A DNA stretch of 22,173 nt from a virus: positions 1 through 22,173 of IMG/VR virus record IMGVR_UViG_3300042880_000879; one strand, written 5' to 3'. The notes beneath the pieces are model-generated. The model was not told the DNA's origin, searched no databases, and saw only the letters and a program-made list of their open reading frames with translations. The position numbers were made by a program, and so were the translations under genes. The stretch's first letter is position 1, and each line of letters begins with the position of its first letter. Below are positions 1 to 7,492 of the stretch, piece by piece.

Positions 1-231
1 TTCTTCAAACTCCGTTACAATATCTAAAAGATCATCGTCCACTATTGAATAGAAATAAGAAACATCATTTGGATTTTTTATTTTGAATTCAATTGGATAG
101 TAAGGTTTATTATGCCTTTTTGATATTATTTCTTCCCCAACTCTAACAGGAATACATTTTAACCCGTGAAGATCAATTGTATCTCCAGCAAATCTTTTGA
201 ATAGTCTTAATATTTTTTCTTGATTAATCAT
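1..231 (-). CDS. Partial hypothetical protein (5' part only, 77 codons)
   Basis: An open frame starts at the ATG at 229-231 and runs off the left edge of the window with no stop. It begins MINQEKILRLFKRFAGD and ends in the acidic stretch VDDDLLDIVTEFEE. The ATG shares an ATGA overlap with the TGA stop of the upstream lysozyme gene (228-230), the same translational coupling seen elsewhere in this window, which supports the start. The fragment has mixed charged and aromatic residues and no signal peptide or membrane segment. I do not recognise the family, and the C-terminal part that could identify it lies outside the window. Confidence 0.75.
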   Translation of the reverse strand, partial: MINQEKILRLFKRFAGDTIDLHGLKCIPVRVGEEIISKRHNKPYYPIEFKIKNPNDVSYFYSIVDDDLLDIVTEFEE

Positions 232-1139
232 ATAAACATTTCAGATTCTTTTTTTCTTCTTGATTTAAGACCAGGAAATTCGTCAAATAAGTTTTCACTT
301 GTTGTTAATATTAGTTTTCTCGCTAAATCAAAATCACCTCGTTTAACTGCTTGGATGAAATCTGAAGTTCTTATACCTCTTCCCATATTGAATGACATAG
401 AAACCATTGCGTCATACATTCCTTGTGTAATTGGTGGTTTAATTCCTTTTTCTTCCCATTGATCCAAAATTCGATTAACGATACTTTCAGCTTCTCTCAT
501 ATCATCTTTCAATAATGTTTCGGCATCTTCTTTTGTAATTTTTGTTCTACCTGGAATTATTTTTGAGTATCTTGGTAAAAAATCAAATCCTTCTTGTTCA
601 TCAGGAAATATAGCATGTCCATAACCAATGGTATAAGCACCATCACCAAGATCATAGGCAACTAAATTTGGTTGTCCTTTATGTCTAATGGATCCTTCTT
701 CGTACTTTAAATGATTAATTAAACCTTCTGATGATTTTCTTATTCTTGGCGGTATTACCTTTTTGATGAATTCTTTTTCAGTTTCTACCGCACTTTGTAA
801 TGGAGGATCCAAGTACTTTTCAATTTGTTTCAAACTCAACAAACCTAATAAGGAATAAGCAATATACTTTACGATTCTGTTTTTTAAGTCAGAAGGAAGA
901 TTTTCAATTTTATCTTTAACTTTTTCAATATATTTTATAGCATCTTCCTTCGTTTTAACCCATAACTTGGATAAATCAATTTCTTTTTTGATAGGTTCAA
1001 AATCCCATTCCATATCAGGTTTAGTCTTACCATCTTCTGTAATTAAAGATAGTTTGAAAACAAGATCGTCAAGGATTTGTTCATAAAGCAATTTTGATTG
1101 TACAACTTTGAGTTGATCTTCTGTAATCGATACTTTCAT
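228..1139 (-). CDS. GH24 (T4-type) lysozyme with long N-terminal extension
   Basis: Peptidoglycan muramidase of the phage lysozyme family (GH24). The catalytic domain is C-terminal, about residues 135-303: a glutamate in LKYEEGS (E147/E148), the YDLGDGAYTIGYGHA block with candidate Asp (D163/D166) and Thr (T170), and the family's usual end LKSRRKKESEMF. Usual GH24 endolysins are about 150-180 aa; this protein has 303, so about 130 residues of mostly charged helix precede the enzyme. It has no signal peptide. It starts MKVSITEDQLKVV, a peptide like the starts of four other proteins here, with LLYE at 17-20 as a possible prohead-protease site. It may therefore be a virion-borne lysozyme rather than the lysis enzyme, since a GH19 endolysin is also present. 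Fold assignment is firm; virion location is inference. Confidence 0.88.
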   Translation of the reverse strand: MKVSITEDQLKVVQSKLLYEQILDDLVFKLSLITEDGKTKPDMEWDFEPIKKEIDLSKLWVKTKEDAIKYIEKVKDKIENLPSDLKNRIVKYIAYSLLGLLSLKQIEKYLDPPLQSAVETEKEFIKKVIPPRIRKSSEGLINHLKYEEGSIRHKGQPNLVAYDLGDGAYTIGYGHAIFPDEQEGFDFLPRYSKIIPGRTKITKEDAETLLKDDMREAESIVNRILDQWEEKGIKPPITQGMYDAMVSMSFNMGRGIRTSDFIQAVKRGDFDLARKLILTTSENLFDEFPGLKSRRKKESEMFI

Positions 1140-1160
1140 ATTAATAAATATAAAAGAACT

Positions 1161-1523
1161 CTAAACATATTGAATCTTTGAGATACAAATGTTTTCTATC
1201 CCGAAGAATTGTAGTTCTTCTAATAACGCTTGTTCGTTAGACCAAGCTCTAACTCGAGAGTTTAATCTTCTTTTATTAGAGTTTATGTAGTAACGAGGAA
1301 AAGGTGCGTTACCAATCATTTTGACATCAACCTCATAACAATATTTATTTTTATCGCTAAAAGACCATGAGTTTTTATATTTTCTGATATTAGTGATTTG
1401 GAATTCAACTTTATCTCTCCAAACATTAAATTCTAAAGACACTCCTTTATTATTTAAAAGTTTTTTAACTCTTTTAATGTGATCGTCCTTAATTACGTTT
1501 CCTGATTTAAATCTGTGTTCCAT
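1161..1523 (-). CDS. Hypothetical protein, 120 aa
   Basis: Complete basic protein (ATG at 1521-1523, stop at 1161) that I do not recognise. It carries clusters of Lys/Arg (KRVKKLLNNKG, NSNKRRLNSRVRAW) and alternating hydrophobic segments suggesting a small alpha/beta fold. There is no signal peptide, membrane segment or cysteine motif. It sits between the last glycosyltransferase and the GH24 lysozyme, with gaps of about 20-25 bases on each side, the longest gaps in this part of the operon. A TATATTTG sequence lies four bases before its ATG (see promoter entry), so it may begin a transcription unit. Confidence 0.75.
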   Translation of the reverse strand: MEHRFKSGNVIKDDHIKRVKKLLNNKGVSLEFNVWRDKVEFQITNIRKYKNSWSFSDKNKYCYEVDVKMIGNAPFPRYYINSNKRRLNSRVRAWSNEQALLEELQFFGIENICISKIQYV

Positions 1524-1527
1524 AAGA

Positions 1528-1535
1528 CAAATATA
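1528..1535 (-). promoter_or_regulatory. Candidate -7 element TATATTTG upstream of the 120-aa gene
   Basis: On the minus strand the sequence TATATTTG ends four bases before the ATG of the 120-aa gene. It fits the Bacteroidetes primary-sigma -7 consensus TAnnTTTG. No convincing TTG/TTTG -33 element is seen at the usual spacing, and the transcript would be almost leaderless. In AT-rich DNA a chance match is quite possible. Confidence 0.25.
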
Positions 1536-1548
1536 GTGAAAAAAAATT

Positions 1549-2505
1549 CTAACGCCTCGAATTTCTTTTAATATTTTCTAATTTTGCCTTTTTTAATGCA
1601 TTACCCAAATTTGATTGAGTTTGTCGATTTGTTATTTGATTTACTTGATTATAATTAACAACTTTGATTTCAGTTTGTGGGACTTCTTTTGGTGCATCAC
1701 TAAAAATTGATTCAAGTAGTTTGTGTTTTTTTTCTTTGAGTTCTTTTTGTAAATCAATTTTTCTTTGTTCTATTGTTGATATTGGTTCTGACCATAATTT
1801 AGTTTCATTATCCAACATTTGGTAATCAGCCTTTTCTAATTTTGGTAGTGGACCATGATCTGTTTTATTTTTGGATATTGAAAAGTATTTTCCCCTTATT
1901 TCAGAAGCATATCCGGTTTCTTTGGACATGGTAAGGCTGTTTCCGTGTATTCTTCTGTGGAATAAAATTAAATTTGTTAGATTAATTTTTCTTCTTAACT
2001 TGTATAATCTCCCCATAAAATCAGAGTCTGCCGCACATCTCCATCCTTCAAAACCATTCATGGCTAAAAAAACACCTTTGTGAATTGCAAACACACCTTC
2101 ACCATGTAGACCATTACCATCAATATAAACTCTACCATCTTTGGTATCCTTAAAGTTTATAAATTTTGGTTTTATGCACTCGTATTTACCTATTAACTTA
2201 TTTATCTCTGATAGACAATTTTCGGTCATGTAATCGTCTGAGTCGAAGAAGAATAAATTGTCATATTTTGCAACTTCGGCTAAAGTATTTTTTATTTTAT
2301 AAGGTCCAACATTTTCAACAAAATAGAAAAAAAATACATTTTTAGGAAACTCTTTTTCTTCAATATATTGTTTTGTTTTTTCACAATAATCAACACCAAT
2401 CAAATATTCATGAGGAAAATTTACTTTATTTTTCTCAAATGAATCAAATAACTCATCTAAGAATTCAATATTATTAAATGTTGGGACTATAATAGATAAC
2501 GACAT
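1549..2505 (-). CDS. Family 2 glycosyltransferase (GT-A fold), paralogue 1
   Basis: Transfers a sugar from a nucleotide-sugar donor to an unknown acceptor, in the cytoplasm. The start MSLSIIVPTFNN is the classical GT2 first strand; FFFDSDDYM carries the metal-binding DSDD (88-91); WRCAADSDFMGRL (155-167) occupies the place of the ED acceptor/base motif. The GT domain ends near residue 215. A roughly 100-residue Lys/Gln-rich tail follows (ISTIEQRKIDLQ, then VVNYNQVNQITNRQTQSN) with no recognised domain. The next gene upstream is a clear paralogue with the same DSDD position and a tail containing the same STIEQ motif. Start and upstream stop overlap as TAATG (base 2505). Donor and acceptor cannot be read from the sequence. 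Confidence 0.88.
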   Translation of the reverse strand: MSLSIIVPTFNNIEFLDELFDSFEKNKVNFPHEYLIGVDYCEKTKQYIEEKEFPKNVFFFYFVENVGPYKIKNTLAEVAKYDNLFFFDSDDYMTENCLSEINKLIGKYECIKPKFINFKDTKDGRVYIDGNGLHGEGVFAIHKGVFLAMNGFEGWRCAADSDFMGRLYKLRRKINLTNLILFHRRIHGNSLTMSKETGYASEIRGKYFSISKNKTDHGPLPKLEKADYQMLDNETKLWSEPISTIEQRKIDLQKELKEKKHKLLESIFSDAPKEVPQTEIKVVNYNQVNQITNRQTQSNLGNALKKAKLENIKRNSRR

Positions 2506-3560
2506 TATTTTTTTTTGTTCAATTTATTTAGAAAACTTGTATTGTTTCTAACTTGTTGTGGTATTGTGGGTTTGTTAACTCTCATTGAAGTAAGTTTGTT
2601 ATTGTTGTTTTGAAAAACGTAATTAACTCTATCATAATCTATTTGAGATCTTTTTTGTTCGATAGTACTTTTAACGGATAAATCTTTGTATTCATTTTTT
2701 GGAGGTTCTACTTCAGTACTGGAATTCAAGACTCCATTTAAAGCTTGACTTTTTTTCAGTTTTTCCCTTTCAAAAATTTCTTGAAAATTATATGGGTTAG
2801 GTAACTTTAAATGTTCAAAAATAATTTTATAATTTTTAATGTTAGTTTTATTTATTTCCAAATATTCAGAAACACTAATATTTTCTATGTTACCGTATTT
2901 ATTATTTTTAATTTTTTCTTTTTTTAGCGAATGATAATATAATCTTATAGGTGATTTCATACCAGTTTTACTATCAACGGTAAGGTTTGAATTGTGTCTT
3001 CTATAATACAGTCCAACGTTGTTTTTTGTTATTACCTTTTTTTTAGTCATTTCAACTCTCCATTGAAATTCACCGTCAGCAGCACAAGACCAAGGTTCAA
3101 ATCCCCCCATTTCTAAAAAAGTATTTTTTTTAATACCAAATGATCCCGCTGGACTTGTTTCGTATTTTTTATATGTTTTAACTTTATTGATATCAAAATT
3201 ACCACCAAACATTGCAAATTTATATTTGACTAAATCATACTTTTTCAAATTTTCATAGACAAATCCCAAAGTATCATCTGTTAATATATCATCTGAATCA
3301 ACAAACAAGAGATCATCAAATTTAGAAATTTTTGCCAAACTATTCCTAATAACATATGTTCCAACCTTAGGAAAATAAAAGACCTTAACATTTTCAGATA
3401 TTTTATTGATGTTATCTTTAATCGAGTCCATCGTAATTTGACAGTTATCCACACCTAATAAAATTTCATAATCAAAGTTTACATTACTTTTATTTATAGA
3501 ATCTAATGTTTCGTATAAAAAAAAATCATTATTGTGTGCCGTGATTATGATACTTATCAT
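2505..3560 (-). CDS. Family 2 glycosyltransferase (GT-A fold), paralogue 2
   Basis: GT2 enzyme with the nucleotide-binding start MISIIITAHNNDFF, the metal-binding motif LLFVDSDDIL (DSDD at 88-91) and the acceptor-site region FEPWSCAADGEFQWRVE (about 154-170). It aligns along its whole length with the 318-aa downstream neighbour, including the VGVDNC/VGVDYC strand and YRRHNSNLTVDSKTG versus HRRIHGNSLTMSKETG, so the two arose by tandem duplication. The C-terminal 110 residues are a basic, Asn-rich tail containing STIEQKRSQIDYDRVNYVF, matching STIEQ and VNY in the paralogue. The tail may bind a partner shared by both enzymes; this is inference. It follows the 206-aa glycosyltransferase after two bases. 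Confidence 0.88.
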   Translation of the reverse strand: MISIIITAHNNDFFLYETLDSINKSNVNFDYEILLGVDNCQITMDSIKDNINKISENVKVFYFPKVGTYVIRNSLAKISKFDDLLFVDSDDILTDDTLGFVYENLKKYDLVKYKFAMFGGNFDINKVKTYKKYETSPAGSFGIKKNTFLEMGGFEPWSCAADGEFQWRVEMTKKKVITKNNVGLYYRRHNSNLTVDSKTGMKSPIRLYYHSLKKEKIKNNKYGNIENISVSEYLEINKTNIKNYKIIFEHLKLPNPYNFQEIFEREKLKKSQALNGVLNSSTEVEPPKNEYKDLSVKSTIEQKRSQIDYDRVNYVFQNNNNKLTSMRVNKPTIPQQVRNNTSFLNKLNKKK

Positions 3561-3562
3561 TA

Positions 3563-4183
3563 TTAAAAATTTTTAATATTTGTCAAGTGACCCCATTTTT
3601 GTTTTAATCTTTTTTTGTATTCCGCATAATTACCCCACTGATATTTAACTGTCCTACAGGTATAGCTGTGGTGTTTGAAGGATAATGGTGAGTTTTCTTT
3701 ACCCCAATTAATTAATATACTATATGTTCCTCTGTCATGTTTTTCCTGACTTCCAATACAATAGTCCTCAACACCAAAATGAAATTCATCAAATGTGACT
3801 TCATCAAATCTTAATGGATTTTCTTTATCAATAACAAAAAAACAAGGATCACAAAATTTTAGATCATATCTATTAGAAGCTAAAGCCCCAACATTTTTAT
3901 TATCACCATTTTTTCCGACGACACATAACACACCAAAATTTGGAGTTTGATCTATTGTTTTTTCAATTTGGGTTATAATATCATCAGAGAATGTTACATC
4001 TTCGTGGGAAAATATAATATACCTATTTGGGGATTCGTTAATAACTTCATTATGAAATTTTGATGATTTAATATTAGATTTAGTTATAATATCAACCCTG
4101 TCTTTAATTTTATCCAAACAAGGTCCTAAATATTGGTCATAAACATCCTTTTTGTATGTTATATATGCATAGGTAAATCTCAT
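3563..4183 (-). CDS. Glycosyltransferase-like protein (StrF-type GT2-like)
   Basis: About 206 aa, one GT-A-like domain. The pattern RYIIFSHEDVTFSDDIITQIE (about 54-74) matches the part of StrF-type glycosyltransferase-like proteins where the usual DXD is replaced by H-x-D-V (here HEDV, 60-63). FDEFHFGVEDYCIGSQ (131-146) resembles the later motif in which an acidic pair (ED) follows a conserved His/Phe. The end is basic. The protein is short for a full GT2 and lacks a typical DSDD, so it might transfer an unusual sugar or be a non-catalytic partner. It sits in the middle of five glycosyltransferase-like genes, one base from the next upstream gene. Family assignment is from motif reading only. 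Confidence 0.72.
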   Translation of the reverse strand: MRFTYAYITYKKDVYDQYLGPCLDKIKDRVDIITKSNIKSSKFHNEVINESPNRYIIFSHEDVTFSDDIITQIEKTIDQTPNFGVLCVVGKNGDNKNVGALASNRYDLKFCDPCFFVIDKENPLRFDEVTFDEFHFGVEDYCIGSQEKHDRGTYSILINWGKENSPLSFKHHSYTCRTVKYQWGNYAEYKKRLKQKWGHLTNIKNF

Positions 4184-4184
4184 A

Positions 4185-4859
4185 TTAATTCAATGGTTTG
4201 TCATTTGGGGTTAATTTAGATAAAGTATTATTACCGTGAATTCCTAATTTAACATATCCTCTTGGAATATATATAATATTTCTTGTGAATCCTTTCAAGT
4301 GATCATGTACACAATCCATAATTCCGTGTTTGACGTTCTTTTGTATTAAAGTACTAAACATCGAACATACCTTACTGTAATCTCTACCATGAGTATATTC
4401 TTTACCTGTTTCAACAACTAATTTTGTTGGGTGAAAATTCAAAATAAAATCGTCGTAATTGTTTTTATTTTGATTATAAAGGTTATGTATATATTCAATA
4501 TAGTTTGGAGCCATAACATCATCACAATCGTGTCTAGTTTGAATTGTGATATTATTTTTTATTACAAAGTCTCTATAATCTTTCTTGGTGTCCGAAAAAG
4601 GTATTAAATCTATTTTTTGTCTAACTTCTAAATCTTTGTACTCATCATTTTGATCAAAAAATTTAACTATTTCAATTTCTTTGTTGATTTCATTCCTAAT
4701 CAAATCATAATGTCTTGGATTGACAATTAATGCGATTGAAAAATTTTTATCTGTTTGTGAATTTATTGATGGTATGTAAGTTTTTTTAATAACCTCAAAA
4801 TATTTTTGGAATTCCTCATCTTTTCCAAATTTACATCTTGTTACTATAACATGTTTCAT
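4185..4859 (-). CDS. Putative rhamnosyltransferase-like glycosyltransferase
   Basis: 224-aa protein resembling the putative rhamnosyl transferase family. The start HVIVTRCKFG and the first strands (ARVNPRHYD-like SIALIVNPRHYD at 41-52) lead to ITIQTRHDCDDVMAPNYIEYI, where DCDD (111-114) takes the place of the TRLDxDD metal-binding motif of that family. No signal peptide or membrane segment is present. Its start overlaps the stop region of the RgpF-like gene in the other direction: its ATG (4857-4859) and the TGA of the upstream gene (4856-4858) form an ATGA overlap, so the two are coupled. An rmlC gene for dTDP-rhamnose synthesis lies about 5 kb away, which fits rhamnose as donor sugar, but specificity is inferred. 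Confidence 0.75.
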   Translation of the reverse strand: MKHVIVTRCKFGKDEEFQKYFEVIKKTYIPSINSQTDKNFSIALIVNPRHYDLIRNEINKEIEIVKFFDQNDEYKDLEVRQKIDLIPFSDTKKDYRDFVIKNNITIQTRHDCDDVMAPNYIEYIHNLYNQNKNNYDDFILNFHPTKLVVETGKEYTHGRDYSKVCSMFSTLIQKNVKHGIMDCVHDHLKGFTRNIIYIPRGYVKLGIHGNNTLSKLTPNDKPLN

Positions 4860-5734
4860 TTAATAATTTTAATATTTTTATTTTCAAAATAAACCAATAT
4901 ACCAAAAACTCTTTCCATTGCATGATTTATTGATGGTTCTCTGACATATCCATATGGCATCAATTCAATTATTTCATTGATAATGTTATTCGATAAGTAT
5001 TTTTTTAGAATTTCATTTCTAACCCAAAAAATAGTTCCCCCAATAAAATCAGAATTTTCGGGTATTTTTTTTACATTAAGCTTGGATAATATTTTTAAGG
5101 TTTCATCATAATTAACTGTAAAATTTTTATACTTTCTGAACCCCACCATACCTGTGGTACTGTCTTGAGTAAAGTTATTAATTATATTATTTACCTGAAC
5201 ACTATTAGATAAAACCCCACCCATTAATCCATGAAACCAATTCCTACCATGACTTATTGCAAATCCCCCACCTCTTCTCATTAAATCTAGTGAAGGAACT
5301 TTTTCAGAACCTAAACCTTTTTTCGTATGTATTTTGAGTATTAAATCAGTATCGTTATCGATTTTTTTATACGTATATAAAAACCCACCAATATCAACAC
5401 CTCTGTTAGGAGATAGAAAAACTTTAGTGTCATTCTTAAATTTGATTATTTTTTCATAAACATCCAAATGATCTTTTCTATAAAATCTTCCCTCGTTTAG
5501 TCCATGTTTAATAAAATGTTTGTAAGCCTTTTCATTATTATTTTTCCCCGCATTTTTCAAGTCTTGGTAATAATTTACATAAGTCTCCCACTGAAAATCT
5601 AAAAAGTTGTTTCCGTCAGTTTCATAAGGTAAATTAACATATAATTTATATGGTAAATCTAAATTATTCAAATAATTTTCAATTTCATCCCACATATCGG
5701 TATGATACAAATGAACACAAACAGCAATCCTCAT
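4856..5734 (-). CDS. RgpF-like rhamnan synthesis protein
   Basis: 292-aa protein of the rhamnan synthesis F (RgpF) family, which helps build rhamnose-containing polysaccharides. Family features visible: start RIAVCVHLYHTDMWDEIENYL, NRGVDIGGFLYTY (110-122), ILKIHTKKG (132-140), TGMVGFRKY (194-202), and FIGGTIFWVRNEIL (230-243). Between the first strand and the NRGVDIGG motif there is an inserted segment, about residues 48-85, with the pattern YYQDL...AYKHFIKHGLNEGRFY; this HF-x-HG-x-x-EGR motif is known as an accessory module in many bacterial glycosyltransferases. It is the first gene of the five-gene glycosyltransferase run, three bases after the zinc-ribbon gene. Confidence 0.85.
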   Translation of the reverse strand: MRIAVCVHLYHTDMWDEIENYLNNLDLPYKLYVNLPYETDGNNFLDFQWETYVNYYQDLKNAGKNNNEKAYKHFIKHGLNEGRFYRKDHLDVYEKIIKFKNDTKVFLSPNRGVDIGGFLYTYKKIDNDTDLILKIHTKKGLGSEKVPSLDLMRRGGGFAISHGRNWFHGLMGGVLSNSVQVNNIINNFTQDSTTGMVGFRKYKNFTVNYDETLKILSKLNVKKIPENSDFIGGTIFWVRNEILKKYLSNNIINEIIELMPYGYVREPSINHAMERVFGILVYFENKNIKIIK

Positions 5735-5737
5735 AAA

Positions 5738-6046
5738 TCAATTTCTTTTTTTTCTACCCTGACAATGTGCTCTTTGACTAAAACCTTTTGGATTATTACA
5801 ATTTATTGACTTTTTGTACTTTTGAGACCATTTTTCGTCAATTGGTTCTTTGGATAATTTCTTTTTCCAAAACTTGAATAGGTTTTCTTTATCGTATTCT
5901 TTTTTCTTTTGGTCCCAACCACAATCGTGACAAAGAAAAGGTTGTGGATCACTTTTTTCTTTCTTCCAAGAGTGTTCACACTTTTCACATTCAATCTTGT
6001 CGTTGAATATTCTATCTGCCTGTTTTTCTGATATTAGTATTTTCAT
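5738..6046 (-). CDS. Small zinc-ribbon protein with PKGFSQ-AHC tail motif
   Basis: 102 aa, read from the ATG at 6044-6046. A TTG three codons earlier is possible but less likely, because the ATG start matches related N-termini here (MKILISEKQADRIF). A zinc ribbon C20-x2-C23 ... C39-x2-C42 is followed by a basic helix (FKFWKKKLSKEP) and the C-terminal motif NCNNPKGFSQRAHCQGRKKR. That last motif recurs in phage proteins of unknown function, in my recollection. IFNDKIE ends at E19, a possible processing site if the N-terminus is a capsid-targeting peptide. The function is unknown; nucleic-acid binding is suggested only by the zinc ribbon and high charge. Confidence 0.8.
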   Translation of the reverse strand: MKILISEKQADRIFNDKIECEKCEHSWKKEKSDPQPFLCHDCGWDQKKKEYDKENLFKFWKKKLSKEPIDEKWSQKYKKSINCNNPKGFSQRAHCQGRKKRN

Positions 6047-6048
6047 TA

Positions 6049-6642
6049 TTAACAATCTGCGTCATTATAAAGACCAACTAAATAGTCATAGTATTTATCA
6101 TATATATATTGTTCAACCTCATCTCTCACTTCTACCATTGCTGGTGATGGTCCTTCATAATCTTCAGTATCTTCATCTTCATCACAATATCCTTCATCAC
6201 AGTAATAAAAATGAATTCCCTGTAAAATACAAAAGTCGGAATAGTCTTCCTCATCCTCAAAATCACAAGGATCTTGTATTTCTGTTTGATATTCTACTAT
6301 ATCACCAATCTTTTCTAATTCTACTCCTCGTCTGAGTAATCTAATAGGTATTTCTGAACTTTCATTAATTACATCATTATCTTTTTCTGATAAATAAAAA
6401 TCCTCCAATTGATCTTTAAACATGTCTTCCATAGCAGATAAAATACCACTATATTTGTCTAAAAAATTACTTTCTGATTGATAACTTTCATCATGTAATC
6501 TATTTAAAGCACTATCAAATACATCCATCATCCAAGATTGGAAATTTGGATAATCTCTTGTATCAATGTCTCCAGCAGCTTCTTCAACAGTTCCGATTAT
6601 ATCATCCAACCTTCTTGTGATCCATATTTGACCTGAATTCAT
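6049..6642 (-). CDS. Acidic hypothetical protein, 197 aa
   Basis: Strongly acidic protein, with an Asp/Glu-rich stretch near the C-terminus (YCDEGYCDEDEDTEDYEG). I do not recognise a family. The first half is helical and the middle contains NESSEIPIRLLRRGVEL, the only basic patch. Six or so cysteines are scattered near acidic residues, without a clean CxxC pair. Its ATG overlaps the stop of the upstream nuclease-like gene by one base (TAATG at 6642), so translation is probably coupled. A DNA-mimic or metal-binding role could be imagined but nothing in the sequence proves it. Confidence 0.75.
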   Translation of the reverse strand: MNSGQIWITRRLDDIIGTVEEAAGDIDTRDYPNFQSWMMDVFDSALNRLHDESYQSESNFLDKYSGILSAMEDMFKDQLEDFYLSEKDNDVINESSEIPIRLLRRGVELEKIGDIVEYQTEIQDPCDFEDEEDYSDFCILQGIHFYYCDEGYCDEDEDTEDYEGPSPAMVEVRDEVEQYIYDKYYDYLVGLYNDADC

Positions 6643-7490
6643 TATAATTGAATTTTTTCTTTAGTTTTATTATCATAAATAGTGAAAGGGTTTGCAATTA
6701 TTACCCAATCAACATATTTGTAATCTTGATCATAAGCCTTTTCATTCGCCTTAACTTGGATTGTTTTAACTCCAAAATCAGGATGAGACATAATAAGATC
6801 GGTCCCAAATACCATATCAATTAAATCACCATTTCCACCTTCATATTCAACTTTGAATCCTTTGTTTTGTAAGTATTCTTTAACTCTTCTTTCGGCACTT
6901 TCACCCTGTTGAGTTGTTCGTTGGATGTTTTTGGTGTAATCGAATAACATCATAGGATCGTCAAAATAATCTTCAATCATTTTCTCTAACTCTGATTTCA
7001 TCCTCATTAAAGTGGTTTTAGGATCTTTGATAATTGCTTGGAATGTAGTATTGTTTTTATTTTTATAGATTAGTTCAGTTAGTAATTCTGCCAAATCAAA
7101 ATAATTTGTGTTCAACTTATTTATTGGTTGCCATTCTCCATTCAAATAAACCAATTTGTTATTTATTACGTTATTTTTTATAAAATCATTTTTTTTATCC
7201 TCAGTTATTTTTCCAAGGGATTCTAAAAAAATAGCACAATCAATAAATTTTTTTTGTAAATCTTTTGGTATTTCAGTTTCTAAATCTGAAATTTGTTTTT
7301 CTATAACCGTTTTTAAATCAAGACCGTTACTTCGAGAAAGAAGTCCTTTTAATGATCCGATTTTACTACAAACATACATTTTTTGTTTGTTACCTGAAAA
7401 CCTATCGCAAAAATTGTACTCATTCTTACCTTCCGACTCAATCATCAAACTTTTTATTCTTTCAATATCTTCTCTAATTAGTTTATCCAT
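6642..7490 (-). CDS. PD-(D/E)XK-like nuclease domain protein with N-terminal tag
   Basis: 282 aa from the ATG at 7488-7490; a TTG five codons upstream is possible but would overlap the previous stop. The C-terminal ~90 residues have the arrangement of a restriction-endonuclease-like fold: QQGESAERRVKEYLQNKGF (194-212, E197/E200 on the first helix), GGNGDLIDMVFGTDLI (218-233, acidic D222, D225, D231) and KTIQVKANE (242-250), where Q-V-K replaces the more usual E-x-K. Residues 25-190 are mostly helical with no known domain. The start MDKLIREDIERIKSLMIESE is the tag-like peptide shared with four other proteins, with LMIE ending at E18. It could be a virion-delivered or recombination nuclease. 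Fold call moderate; role unknown. Confidence 0.72.
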   Translation of the reverse strand: MDKLIREDIERIKSLMIESEGKNEYNFCDRFSGNKQKMYVCSKIGSLKGLLSRSNGLDLKTVIEKQISDLETEIPKDLQKKFIDCAIFLESLGKITEDKKNDFIKNNVINNKLVYLNGEWQPINKLNTNYFDLAELLTELIYKNKNNTTFQAIIKDPKTTLMRMKSELEKMIEDYFDDPMMLFDYTKNIQRTTQQGESAERRVKEYLQNKGFKVEYEGGNGDLIDMVFGTDLIMSHPDFGVKTIQVKANEKAYDQDYKYVDWVIIANPFTIYDNKTKEKIQL

Positions 7491-7492
7491 AA

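Noticed and set aside
1143-1150. Another TATTTATT copy before the GH24 lysozyme ATG
   Set aside because: It is only three bases from the start codon and is not followed by GAAAA, so it does not fit the other copies.
5803-5994. 63-codon frame within the zinc-ribbon gene
   Set aside because: A shadow of the zinc-ribbon gene in another frame; the zinc-ribbon frame has a clear motif and overlaps its neighbours properly.
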